From: Promethearchaeota archaeon | Lineage (GTDB): Archaea; Asgardarchaeota; Lokiarchaeia; Sigyniarchaeales; Promethearchaeaceae | Direction: 5' to 3' | Assembly: GCA_004524545.1 (NCBI GenBank) | Contig: SDNX01000003.1 | Coordinates: 1 to 57,909, forward strand | Length of the DNA: 57,909 nucleotides | In this document: piece after piece, positions 1-7,831 of the stretch | Layout of the letters: every line of letters begins with the position of its first letter | Numbering within the stretch: the first letter of the stretch is position 1 | The notes under the pieces: model-generated | Told to the model about the DNA's origin: nothing | Database searches by the model: none | The model's input: only the letters and a program-made list of their open reading frames with translations | Translations under genes and position numbers: made by a program

Positions 1-61
1 GGAAAAGAATTAAAGAAAGGAAAAGTTAATTCAAACAAGAAGAAAACTTGGCATAAAAATA

Positions 62-268
62 ATGGCGGAAGACGACTTTATGGTACGGAGGGGGCAACTT
101 TCTGAATCGCTGGCAGATCAACACCTCACGGTTATGGAATACGATAAATCTAAGAAATTTTACGAAGAAGCATACAAATATTTTAAAAAAGGCGGTCACC
201 TGCAGCATGCTGATCGTGTAAAGAAGAAATATGCTGAATGTGTCAAAAAAATCAATGGTACACAATAA
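62..268 (+). CDS. small helical protein, single TPR-like hairpin
   Basis: A 68-residue protein that I cannot assign to a named family. Its middle and C-terminal parts (about residues 28-63) form two amphipathic helices rich in Tyr, Lys and Glu, with a YEEAYKYF stretch and an HADRVKKKY stretch that look like one tetratricopeptide-type hairpin. There is no signal peptide or membrane segment. The ATG start follows an A-rich leader without a clear Shine-Dalgarno. A frame-1 reading from base 1 stays open to about base 105 and could be the tail of an upstream gene, but that is unproven. A helical adaptor role is only inference. Confidence 0.6.
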   Translation: MAEDDFMVRRGQLSESLADQHLTVMEYDKSKKFYEEAYKYFKKGGHLQHADRVKKKYAECVKKINGTQ

Positions 269-354
269 CTAATTGGAATTAACTAGTTTTTCGCAATTTC
301 TTTTAATATAAATGCAACAATATCAAATTCTGGTTTTCTTTTATTATTAGCAAG

Positions 355-1077
355 TTGAATATACGGGGCAAAATTATTCTATCGGTTGTCTTGATCGGTA
401 TAGTTGCAGGGGGGTTAGGTACCACAGCATACTTAATTTTTAGGGAGGCACCAGCTACGATAGATCCAAACAATATCTCTTTCTTAGCTTTAGGAGATTC
501 CTATACAATAGGAGAATCGGTCCCAACTAGTGATAGTTGGCCATTTCAATTACGAGACCTGGCTACGAATCGAGATCTTAACATAACCAAAATGGACATC
601 ATTGCTAAAACTGGATGGACGTCTCATGATTTACTACAAAATGTCCTAACCACTCAGGTTAATTCAACATACGACATCGTTGCTTTATTAATAGGAGTAA
701 ATGATCAATTTCAAGGTATTTTACCTGAAATATATGAATCCAATTTTACAATCCTACTCAATTTTGCGTCTTCATTGACGTATGGTTATCAGAATGTGAT
801 AATAATTTCGATACCCGATTATAGTTTAAGCCCAGCAATATGTGGATGTGCAAAAATCATTACTCAACAAGAAATTGATGCATTAAATCAAATTAATCGT
901 CACGCATCGTCACAAATGGGAACAAGATATGTTGACATAACTAGAATAACTAGATATGAAGGATTAGACTCCTCCATGTATGCAGATGACCAATTGCATT
1001 TTTCCGGTAAAATGTATGATCTTTGGGCTCAAGAAATTCTAGAGACAATAGAGACTATGGTTATGAAAAAAATATAA
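355..1077 (+). CDS. membrane-anchored SGNH/GDSL-family hydrolase
   Basis: A 240-residue protein with one N-terminal hydrophobic helix (about residues 7-29), so it is probably anchored on the outer face of the membrane. The SGNH blocks are visible: block I GDSY with nucleophile Ser49, block II Gly in KTGWTS, block III GVND with Asn116, and block V Asp212-x-x-His215. The family contains lipases, esterases and carbohydrate esterases, and the substrate cannot be read here. The start is TTG; no ATG lies upstream of the membrane segment. It is a single gene, convergent with the GTPase that ends at 1094. Confidence 0.85.
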   Translation: MNIRGKIILSVVLIGIVAGGLGTTAYLIFREAPATIDPNNISFLALGDSYTIGESVPTSDSWPFQLRDLATNRDLNITKMDIIAKTGWTSHDLLQNVLTTQVNSTYDIVALLIGVNDQFQGILPEIYESNFTILLNFASSLTYGYQNVIIISIPDYSLSPAICGCAKIITQQEIDALNQINRHASSQMGTRYVDITRITRYEGLDSSMYADDQLHFSGKMYDLWAQEILETIETMVMKKI

Positions 1078-1093
1078 TATTAAAAAGAAAGAG

Positions 1094-1714
1094 TTAATTT
1101 AAGTTCTCAACTGCAATCTGCAGCATCATTTTTGCAGCATTATCATTGTAACTAGTATATTCTTCATTGGTTTCTGCACAAGTTCTATAAAATTCCCGAA
1201 CGATGATTTTTCTCTTTGTAAAGAAATCGTTAACTTTTTCTTGAATCTCATTAAGATAGGCGTCTTTATCTTCTACTTCAATTAGGTCGAACTTATTAAA
1301 ACATACATAGATTTCTTTAGGAAAATACCTGACATCATTGAAAAATTCAAATTGTTCTTCAATAGGGCGATCACATGCAAAAACTGCTACTATTTGTTTT
1401 GCAATCCTACTAATCGTGATAATACCCATACGAACAACTGCACGTGATCGATCTCCTCCAGGAGCGAATAGTGTATGGTTCTTTCCTGTATCATCTTCTT
1501 TAAAAATCACACGATTTGGATGGATAGTTTTTGTCTCTTTATCGGATGCATCCGGATTCAAAACTGCTTCACCCGAGAAGTCATGTTTGATCACCGTGCA
1601 AGATTTACCTCCGTCAATAGAATCAATTTTATTTTTTTTGACATATAAGACAAAAAGACGAAGTAGAGTAGTCTTACCAACAGAAACAGCACCTAGTAAT
1701 CCAATGTTTACCAT
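1094..1714 (-). CDS. small Ras-superfamily-like GTPase with altered switch II motif
   Basis: A 206-residue P-loop protein. The Walker A motif is GAVSVGKTT (residues 8-16) and the G4 guanine-specificity motif is NKFD near residue 140. The usual G3 motif DxxG is replaced by APGG, so the switch II Asp is missing. Asgard genomes encode many such GTPases; the partner here is unknown. A strong Shine-Dalgarno GAGGAGG precedes the ATG at 1714. The upstream gene ends 14 bases before, so the two are very likely co-transcribed. No lipidation motif is evident at the C-terminus. Confidence 0.85.
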   Translation of the reverse strand: MVNIGLLGAVSVGKTTLLRLFVLYVKKNKIDSIDGGKSCTVIKHDFSGEAVLNPDASDKETKTIHPNRVIFKEDDTGKNHTLFAPGGDRSRAVVRMGIITISRIAKQIVAVFACDRPIEEQFEFFNDVRYFPKEIYVCFNKFDLIEVEDKDAYLNEIQEKVNDFFTKRKIIVREFYRTCAETNEEYTSYNDNAAKMMLQIAVENLN

Positions 1715-1727
1715 GATAATTCCTCCT

Positions 1728-2552
1728 CTAAAAATCCTCCATTTCTAATAATTTGTTCAGTAAGGACTCATAATCGGGAATTAAGAATTGTTCTAACATA
1801 CTTGAATTATGGCTATGAATTAAACCGACGAATAGATCCTTTAGATTGGTGGTGCTGTTTACATAATTAACTAAATTTTTACTTGAAGGCGTTCCAGTAA
1901 ATTCTCGAGGTCTTTTCCCAAAACCGAACTTTGCACTTAGGGGTAATACATTGAAGAACGCAAAACAAGTATAACCTTCATATGAGAAAAAGCAGAAGAA
2001 TCGAGATTTCAGATTTGTGACTATTTTTGATAAGTGAACTGATGGGTATAATTCACCCAAAACTAGTTCTTCATCTTGTTTAATTACATAATATGGTGAA
2101 ATCGGGGATTTTAAGTTTCCTGGAAACATCTCTTGTGGAGGTAAACTCACAAATGGTAATTTTTCTTCGATTATTATCCAGAGATCCTCTCTGTCGGCTG
2201 CCATGAGGATTTTTTTAATCTCATCATACGCGAAAAAGAAATCTACTTGAAAACTCACTAAACTACCAAGATAAACAGATAAACAAGCAAAAGTTGCGTC
2301 TAATAAGGGTTTCTTTTTATTAGATATACTAGGTTTTGCGGCGCCTCTCCAATCTCTGATTGCAGAATAAGCATACCCCTTCGTTTCAAAGAAATTCCCC
2401 GAAAGAAGCATATAGGATAATCCCGCAGATTCTTCGCCCAACAGTTCCCTTGCTTTATCGAGTAATGCGTGCTCGACTTCATCATCATTAAATGAACTAT
2501 GTGGTTGTGGCAATATGAGCCATTTAGATTTTTTATCTGTCAACTTATTCAC
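1728..2552 (-). CDS. uncharacterised protein in GTPase operon
   Basis: A 274-residue soluble protein that I do not recognise. It mixes helical segments in the N-terminal half with a more beta-like C-terminal half containing several Phe-rich strands (for example FFCFFSYEGY). There is no signal peptide and no membrane helix. The start is GTG. It lies directly upstream of the GTPase that ends at 1094, with a 14-base gap, and downstream of a coiled-coil gene. Position suggests an effector or regulator of that GTPase; this is inference only. Confidence 0.65.
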   Translation of the reverse strand: MNKLTDKKSKWLILPQPHSSFNDDEVEHALLDKARELLGEESAGLSYMLLSGNFFETKGYAYSAIRDWRGAAKPSISNKKKPLLDATFACLSVYLGSLVSFQVDFFFAYDEIKKILMAADREDLWIIIEEKLPFVSLPPQEMFPGNLKSPISPYYVIKQDEELVLGELYPSVHLSKIVTNLKSRFFCFFSYEGYTCFAFFNVLPLSAKFGFGKRPREFTGTPSSKNLVNYVNSTTNLKDLFVGLIHSHNSSMLEQFLIPDYESLLNKLLEMEDF

Positions 2553-2648
2553 CCTATTGATGTTTTTTTTTGAATTTTATAAGTATTATTAATCGTGCTA
2601 CTTAAAACTTGATGGATTTTGCTTCTATAAAGCGATAAAAAATATATG

Positions 2649-3197
2649 TCACCTATCATGATCAATTAAGTCTTGAAAGACCTTGAACACTTCGTCAATG
2701 TTTTCTGCTTTGTAGAGATTCTTAATGAGTAATTTTGTTATCATCCCTAAATCATTTTGCTTATCTACGACAACTTCCATCTCTTTTTCTTTTTCTTTCA
2801 ATGGAAATAATGGTTGTAAAATATGTTCAATGAACTCAGAGCTTTCTTTTTTTATTCGTATTTTCTCAGGTTTGATGATTGATATTTCCAACTGGTTCCC
2901 ATCATATTTCATTTTAATAAGAGGTTGATTAGAGTCTGTGGGAGAGAAAATTGTTCTAGTATCTTCGACATTTTCAACAGGTTCATCTTTCATTCGTTCA
3001 AGAAATGATTCCGCATCCATAATGTTGTTAATTCCGATTAGTTTATCAATTTCTTTCATTCGATTTTCAAGATGTCGTATTTCTTCTTGTATGTTTTCAA
3101 TTGCTTCATATTTCCTCTCGACAATATCAAACAGATCTTGTTTCAATTCCATCAGTTTCGCTACTAATTTTTTTTCGTCATAAGACATCTTTTCCAT
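2649..3197 (-). CDS. coiled-coil protein upstream of GTPase operon
   Basis: A 182-residue protein starting with a charged coiled coil (about residues 1-60, with a KYEAIENIQEEIRHLENRM region) followed by a smaller alpha/beta-like part and a final helical segment. No known domain is recognised. ATG at 3197 is chosen; a GTG lies one codon earlier and another ATG three codons later, so the exact start is open. It precedes the unassigned gene at 1728-2552 by 97 bases on the same strand and may share its transcript with the GTPase. Confidence 0.65.
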   Translation of the reverse strand: MEKMSYDEKKLVAKLMELKQDLFDIVERKYEAIENIQEEIRHLENRMKEIDKLIGINNIMDAESFLERMKDEPVENVEDTRTIFSPTDSNQPLIKMKYDGNQLEISIIKPEKIRIKKESSEFIEHILQPLFPLKEKEKEMEVVVDKQNDLGMITKLLIKNLYKAENIDEVFKVFQDLIDHDR

Positions 3198-3297
3198 CAC
3201 TTTAAGTAATCCATAGTAATTTTATAGGATTATTAATACTAAGGAGTAACGGATTTATTTTCATCTTATTAAGTTTTTAACAAAAATCCAAGAGTAG

Positions 3298-3741
3298 ATG
3301 CACATGGTCACTACATCAGAAGACAGATATAAAAGCTATATGAAAGAATGTGTGAAGGGAGATAATTTGAAAGTAATCATCACGATTCGCACAATTCGAT
3401 CTCGAAAAAAAGTATTGGATATGAAGTTAAAAGAGGAAAAAGCTGGAAATATGATTGTACGGGTGCATACGGATGACGAAAAAGCCCCAACTTGGTATGT
3501 TCATGCAATAACAATTCCATTTTCTAACTTGGGAATTGAGAAGATTAAAAATAAACGAGAACTTGCAGAAAAAATGAATTTCCAAACCGATATTCCCAAT
3601 TCAGATACAAAAGCTTTTTTGAAGAAAATTGTGAAAGACTATGGTGAAATAATCGAGGATAGCGGAAATAAACATATGTTCCGAACAGAAAAATTCAAGA
3701 AACAAAAAGATCAATTCAAAGTGAAAATGAAGTCATTTTAA
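3298..3741 (+). CDS. uncharacterised basic protein
   Basis: A 147-residue lysine-rich protein without membrane segments. It begins with a helical region, then a predicted strand-rich part (DNLKVIITIRTIRS and NMIVRVHTDD), and ends in a strongly basic tail (KFKKQKDQFKVKMKSF). I do not recognise the family. The ATG at 3298 has another ATG two codons later, so the start is uncertain by two residues. It is a single gene convergent with the histone gene. A nucleic-acid-binding role would fit the charge but is not shown. Confidence 0.6.
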   Translation: MHMVTTSEDRYKSYMKECVKGDNLKVIITIRTIRSRKKVLDMKLKEEKAGNMIVRVHTDDEKAPTWYVHAITIPFSNLGIEKIKNKRELAEKMNFQTDIPNSDTKAFLKKIVKDYGEIIEDSGNKHMFRTEKFKKQKDQFKVKMKSF

Positions 3742-3823
3742 ATAAAAAAATAGATTGTTTTTGATGAATTAACTAGCTAAACTGAAATGCTGAATCCGTA
3801 GAAAATTTCTTCGGTATTCTTTC

Positions 3824-4042
3824 TTACAGCATTTCTATAGCTAATTTCATGTCATCTTGGGTAATTTTCTTTCTCTTAGAGTGTTTCGCAAGTTTCAATG
3901 CTGAAGCGGTCAATTTCTTTGCACGTTCTTCAAGGTAGAACAATAATTGTTCAACTGCATCACGTGATACGATTTCTGCACCCGCTTTCTTCATTAATTC
4001 ACGAAGTGGGCTCCAAGCAAATACTCTACGTCTTTTTGCCAT
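3824..4042 (-). CDS. archaeal histone
   Basis: A 72-residue histone-fold protein of normal archaeal length. It shows the short helix 1 (SPLRELMKKAGAE), a central long helix (DAVEQLLFYLEERAKKLTASALKLAKHS) and the conserved RKKITQDDMKLAIEML ending that forms the last loop and helix 3. A short basic start (MAKRRR) precedes the fold; there is no long tail. It should form dimers and multimers that wrap DNA. A near-perfect Shine-Dalgarno GGAGGAT lies just upstream of the ATG, consistent with high expression. Confidence 0.95.
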   Translation of the reverse strand: MAKRRRVFAWSPLRELMKKAGAEIVSRDAVEQLLFYLEERAKKLTASALKLAKHSKRKKITQDDMKLAIEML

Positions 4043-4125
4043 TTTTAATATCCTCCGATAAATAACCTTCCATCATATGATAAAGGCTATTAATAGATGT
4101 ATGGTTTATTCTGTTATTTAAATGT
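4043..4125 (-). promoter_or_regulatory. histone promoter and leader with palindrome
   Basis: Upstream of the histone gene, on the minus strand, a TATA-like ATTTAAATA lies at about 4114-4122. A perfect 10-base palindrome ATCATATGAT lies at 4072-4081, flanked by CCTT (4066-4069) and AAGG (4083-4086) that extend it imperfectly. The expected start site (about 26 bases from the TATA box) falls close to this palindrome. It could be an operator or a leader hairpin. The Shine-Dalgarno GGAGGAT is at 4051-4057. Confidence 0.5.
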
Positions 4126-4486
4126 TTTTATGAATCCGGTAAAATATAGCGCTCGAATTTCCAAAAAGTAGCCCATTTTTTGTCGGATGTGGGAAAAAGT
4201 CCATAAGTAAAGACATAGGAAAATTGAGTCCAACACCCCATTCAAGTTCATTTTAAGACGAATTACGCTCTTAATCGAAAAAGGGGCAGAATTCATTATC
4301 ATATGAGTCTTGTACATATTATAGATCTAACCAAATAGCAAATTTTTATAGTTTTTCTATCATCAAAATTAGAGAACATTTTGGATAAAACGTGGGTAAT
4401 TTTTAAGAGAACACGATTTTGGCAGATTTTTTTTATGTTAAAAAATTATATTTCAGAAGAAAAAATGAATATGAATTATGTCGATG
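4126..4486. other. intergenic region without a supported gene
   Basis: About 360 bases between the histone promoter and the end of the downstream GTPase gene. Short open frames on both strands are compositionally unlike the neighbouring proteins. I see no tRNA arms and no convincing box C/D pair. A weak imperfect hairpin (AAGACG paired with CGCTCTT, 4255-4272) is present. The region could hold a small RNA, but nothing here proves it. Confidence 0.4.
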
Positions 4487-5170
4487 TTATTCGGTGAAAA
4501 ATTTCGCAATTTCCATTATTTTAAATGACTTATTTAATCTATCAAGCGTAATAATTCCTCTAAGTTCCATTGCATTTAAGAGATCCAAAATTTCTTCGGT
4601 AGTTTTTCCAAGCTCTTGTTTCAATCCTTGTATATCACCCTCAAATAAACATATTTTACTCACTATCGGCGACATGGATTGTTTAACTTGATGAGCTAAT
4701 TCATCTATGGGAACCTTGATATTTTCCCCTGTTAAAGCACTAATTTTGAATATTATAGCATGTGAACCAAGATAATTCTGCGCTCGCACCACTTCAACAG
4801 AACGACAGTTTGGATCGTCACTTTTACTAACGGCGTACACAATTGGAATATCCCGGCCTAAAACGTGTCTAATCTCATTCAGGATTTGCAGAGAGGCATC
4901 ATCTTTTTCCGGATGAGGTCCGTCAAAAAGAAAGATAACACCATCCGATCCTTCTGCAACGATAGTTCTCATTGCACTGAAACGTAATAGTCCCGGAGTA
5001 CCAAAGAGAGTGATATCTAGACCATTGCTGCGAGTTGATCCCACGTCCATTCCAACAGTACAATTCCAGCCATTCTTATCAATCGAAGCAATATTTAGTG
5101 CGTTTTTATCATAGGCTTGTATCAGCAAAGATTTTCCACATTGAAACGCTCCAGTGACAAGAAACTTCAT
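4487..5170 (-). CDS. small GTPase with C-terminal winged-helix-like extension
   Basis: A 227-residue GTPase of the Ras/Arf/MglA-like superfamily. P-loop GAFQCGKS (residues 7-14), G3 region FGTPG (the usual Asp is Gly), G4 SKSD and G5 SALTG are visible in order. After the G domain, about residues 170-225 carry a helix-turn-helix-like segment (LGKTTEEILDLLNAMELRGIITLD) typical of winged helices that split into an effector or DNA-binding tail. It is a single gene upstream of a 360-base gap. The combination suggests a signalling GTPase; the partner is unknown. Confidence 0.82.
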   Translation of the reverse strand: MKFLVTGAFQCGKSLLIQAYDKNALNIASIDKNGWNCTVGMDVGSTRSNGLDITLFGTPGLLRFSAMRTIVAEGSDGVIFLFDGPHPEKDDASLQILNEIRHVLGRDIPIVYAVSKSDDPNCRSVEVVRAQNYLGSHAIIFKISALTGENIKVPIDELAHQVKQSMSPIVSKICLFEGDIQGLKQELGKTTEEILDLLNAMELRGIITLDRLNKSFKIMEIAKFFTE

Positions 5171-5314
5171 AATGAGAACTTCCTAGGTAAGAGAAATTAT
5201 GGATTGTAGTATTATGGAGAAAACATCTCCAATTAAAGTTATCTGTAGAATTGGGATTGTTTCGAGAGTATCATAAAAAATTATCAACGAAAGAATTTTG
5301 GACTGGAAGTTTCA

Positions 5315-5734
5315 CTATTCACCGAGAAACTGACAATAAACTGTTCTTGTGCGATTTTTTTCATCGCATTCCAAGAAAATAATCTGCTGCCATGTGCCTA
5401 AAATAAGGTTCGAATTTGTAAACGGGATTGTTAAACTCGGATGTAAGAGAAAACTCCTCAAATGACCTCCACCATTATGGTCTCCCCATGTCTTATGGTG
5501 ATCATAATCCCGATCATATGGAATGATTTTTTCGAGAAATTTAGGGATATCTCCTTGGACTAATCCAGGTTCAAACTCCGTTGTGGAAATTGCGCTCGTA
5601 GAACTTGCAGTGAACACACATACAATTCCATCTTTCAACAGGGTTGAAGCGAGAGCTTTTTTGATTTGCAATGTAATATCAACAATATCTTTCGGTTGCG
5701 TGTTTAGTACGAAGGTTTCTAATTTAACGGGCAT
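5315..5734 (-). CDS. YjbQ/UPF0047 family protein
   Basis: A 139-residue protein of the YjbQ (UPF0047) family, small enzymes with reported weak thiamine-phosphate synthase activity and an uncertain main role. Diagnostic motifs are present: GDHNGGGHLRSFLL with the conserved His and Arg, and LGTWQQIIFLECD near the C-terminus. ATG at 5734 is chosen because it gives the normal family length; a TTG nine codons upstream would overlap the preceding Lrp gene by 17 bases. It follows the Lrp-family regulator on the same strand with a 10-base gap, so the pair is probably one operon. Confidence 0.88.
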   Translation of the reverse strand: MPVKLETFVLNTQPKDIVDITLQIKKALASTLLKDGIVCVFTASSTSAISTTEFEPGLVQGDIPKFLEKIIPYDRDYDHHKTWGDHNGGGHLRSFLLHPSLTIPFTNSNLILGTWQQIIFLECDEKNRTRTVYCQFLGE

Positions 5735-5744
5735 TGTAACCACT

Positions 5745-6221
5745 TCATTCTTCAGTATCAATACTTCTGGAATTACTCAGAAGATGATGGAAATCCTCTT
5801 TATAGACATCTAGGACGATATTTGTTTCCATTTGTTGTATTGATTCTTCTTCATTTAGAATGTTTGTAAAATCACGAAAATCTTCCATATTTTGAAATCT
5901 ACAGATCAATACGGCAGATACACTACCAGAAATGCTGTATACACTTGTAACTTGGGGGAATTCAGAAAATTTGCTAAGAATGTCTTTCAATTTTGTTCCT
6001 TTGATAACAAGAGAAATAACAGCTTTCAATGTGTAATTCAATTTTTGATCGTCTAAATGGAGTAGATATCCTTTAATTATTCCCTGTTTCTTCAATTTAT
6101 CAATTCGGTTATGAACCGTTCCAACACTGATATCTAATTTTTCCGAAATGTTTCTATAAGAAATCCTAGCATCGTTTTCCAGTAATTTTAAAATTTCTGT
6201 GTCCAAATCATCTAGTACCAT
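5745..6221 (-). CDS. Lrp/AsnC-family transcriptional regulator
   Basis: A 158-residue regulator. An N-terminal AsnC-type helix-turn-helix (LDDLDTEILKLLENDARISY to IDKLKKQGIIKGY) is followed by a RAM-type ligand and oligomerisation domain (LKAVISLVIKG to the C-terminus). The start is set at the ATG at 6221 because the fold begins there with MVLDDLDTEIL; the frame stays open 20 codons further upstream but that part is not family-like. It is divergent from the OYE-type reductase gene, with an inverted repeat between them, so autoregulation or control of the reductase is plausible. The effector is unknown. Confidence 0.93.
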   Translation of the reverse strand: MVLDDLDTEILKLLENDARISYRNISEKLDISVGTVHNRIDKLKKQGIIKGYLLHLDDQKLNYTLKAVISLVIKGTKLKDILSKFSEFPQVTSVYSISGSVSAVLICRFQNMEDFRDFTNILNEEESIQQMETNIVLDVYKEDFHHLLSNSRSIDTEE

Positions 6222-6268
6222 TACATGTAATCCTCTTTTAATTCCATTCAAATTAATTACACATTGAA

Positions 6269-6298
6269 AACAATAAGACAATAGATAATATTATTGTT
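6269..6298. promoter_or_regulatory. candidate Lrp-type operator, 8-bp perfect inverted repeat
   Basis: AACAATAA (6269-6276) and TTATTGTT (6291-6298) form a perfect 8-base inverted repeat with a 14-base spacer that itself contains a further ACAATA copy; another GACAATATT lies at about 6315. The site sits between the Lrp-family gene and the divergent reductase gene, as expected for an AT-rich Lrp operator. A TATA-like TTTTAAATATT lies at 6379-6389, about 35 bases before the reductase ATG. Binding is inference. Confidence 0.5.
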
Positions 6299-6418
6299 CA
6301 GATGAATTCGGGAGACAATATTTTTTTGTCTATGAATCTCTGGTAATTCTTGTGTAATTATGTACTTTTACCTCAATAATTTTAAATATTTTTCAATTGG
6401 TGTTTCTTTAGTATTCCT

Positions 6419-7828
6419 ATGGGGAATTTTTCTTACAAAACAATAGAGGACCTTCACAAAGATGTTAAAAAATATAATTTAGATTTAGCATTCACTGATG
6501 AGATTTCACTGTTATTTCAACCCATACAACTACCTATTCGTAATGGAGCACACGGTATTCCCAATCGTCTTGCAATACACCCAATGGAAGGATTTGACGC
6601 TACGGAAACTGGAGATCCGACTCAGCTTACACATGATAGATATATGAGATTTGGAAAATCAGGAGCAGGAATAGTATGGTTTGAGGCAACTGCTGTAGTT
6701 CCTGAAGGTAGATCCAATCCGCATCAATTAATGATTTCAGATCAAAACATTGCCAAATTTAAAGGACTAATTAAAACGTTTGATGAAGGAAGATCTCAGC
6801 TCTTGGATCAAAATGATACCTCGGTGAAAGTACACTTTCAAAACCCGCTAAAAATACTTCAACTTACACACTCAGGAAGATATTCCAAGCCTGGAAGTGA
6901 AAGATATCCACTTCGTGCAAAATTAAATTCAGAATTAGATACTGCGATGCATATTCCACCAGAAAGTGGTGAAGTAGTCACGGATGAATATTTAGATAAC
7001 CTCCAAGAAAACTACTTCGATGTCATCGGTCTTGCAAACGAAGCGGGTTTTGATGGAGTAGATATTAAATCATGTCACGGGTACCTTGTGTCAGAATTAT
7101 TAGGAGCATATACTCGTTCCTCTTCTTTATATGGAGGAGAACTCATTGAACAACGGGGAAAATTTCTTTTAGATATTGTGAAAAGAGCAAACAAGGAGTT
7201 TTCCGATCTTATTATCACCTTGCGAATTAATTTATTTGATGTATTAGCTCAACCGAATGGATTTACGACCAAAAAATTGGATGAAAATGGAACTCCTGTA
7301 GCATTTGATCTAGAGGATTTGCATGTGATATTGGACCAATTATATACCCATGGAGTCCGATTAGTGAGTTTTTCAGCTGGAAATCCGTACTTCCATCCAT
7401 ATTTATCGAGACCCTTTGTTCAAAATGCATTTAATGGACCCGATTCTCCTGAACACCCATTATTTAGCTATGCTAGAATAATTGGACTTCTCCGAGAGGT
7501 TCACAGGTATCATCCCCAGCTCATTACCATAGGAACTGCTTATTCATGGTTTCGACAATATGGACCCAATTTTGCAGCGGGAGAAATCGCACGTAATTCA
7601 TTTGATATTGCAGGTTTTGGAAGGATGGCATTCGCGTATCCTCAATTTCCTGTTGATTTATTCAAAAATGGGATAATTGACTCTAGACAAGTCTGTATTG
7701 CTTGCTCTAAATGTTCGGAATTGATGAGGATCGGTAGTGTCACGGGATGCGTGATTCGAAATAATACGTATTCAAAAATATACAAAGAAGCCTATACTGA
7801 GTTCCAGAGCAAAAAGAAAAAAGAGTAA
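6419..7828 (+). CDS. Old Yellow Enzyme-type flavin oxidoreductase with 4Fe-4S motif
   Basis: A 469-residue protein matching the FMN-binding TIM barrel of the NADH:flavin oxidoreductase/2,4-dienoyl-CoA reductase family. Visible elements are NRLAIHPMEG near the start, QLTHSGRYS, the substrate-binding Tyr/His region GVDIKSCHGYLVSELL, and the phosphate-binding end of the barrel. Near the C-terminus a Cys-x2-Cys-x2-Cys-x11-Cys set (CIACSKC with a following TGC) should bind a 4Fe-4S cluster. The NAD(P)H/FAD domains of full-length dienoyl-CoA reductases are absent, so another protein must supply electrons. It is divergent from the Lrp regulator. Confidence 0.88.
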   Translation: MGNFSYKTIEDLHKDVKKYNLDLAFTDEISLLFQPIQLPIRNGAHGIPNRLAIHPMEGFDATETGDPTQLTHDRYMRFGKSGAGIVWFEATAVVPEGRSNPHQLMISDQNIAKFKGLIKTFDEGRSQLLDQNDTSVKVHFQNPLKILQLTHSGRYSKPGSERYPLRAKLNSELDTAMHIPPESGEVVTDEYLDNLQENYFDVIGLANEAGFDGVDIKSCHGYLVSELLGAYTRSSSLYGGELIEQRGKFLLDIVKRANKEFSDLIITLRINLFDVLAQPNGFTTKKLDENGTPVAFDLEDLHVILDQLYTHGVRLVSFSAGNPYFHPYLSRPFVQNAFNGPDSPEHPLFSYARIIGLLREVHRYHPQLITIGTAYSWFRQYGPNFAAGEIARNSFDIAGFGRMAFAYPQFPVDLFKNGIIDSRQVCIACSKCSELMRIGSVTGCVIRNNTYSKIYKEAYTEFQSKKKKE

Positions 7829-7831
7829 TTA

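Noticed and set aside
1-105. Open frame from base 1 in frame 1, possibly the tail of an upstream gene
   Set aside because: It is short, Lys/Asn-rich and overlaps the small gene at 62-268; a second frame ends at base 13, so the upstream gene cannot be decided from this window.
1338-1748. 136-codon plus-strand open frame
   Set aside because: It lies entirely opposite the GTPase gene, which has clear P-loop and NKFD motifs and a strong ribosome-binding site.
4114-4317. 67-codon open frame on the minus strand between histone and GTPase genes
   Set aside because: It has no ribosome-binding site, overlaps the likely histone TATA region, and its Ile/Met/Phe-rich content does not resemble any family; it is probably chance in AT-rich DNA.
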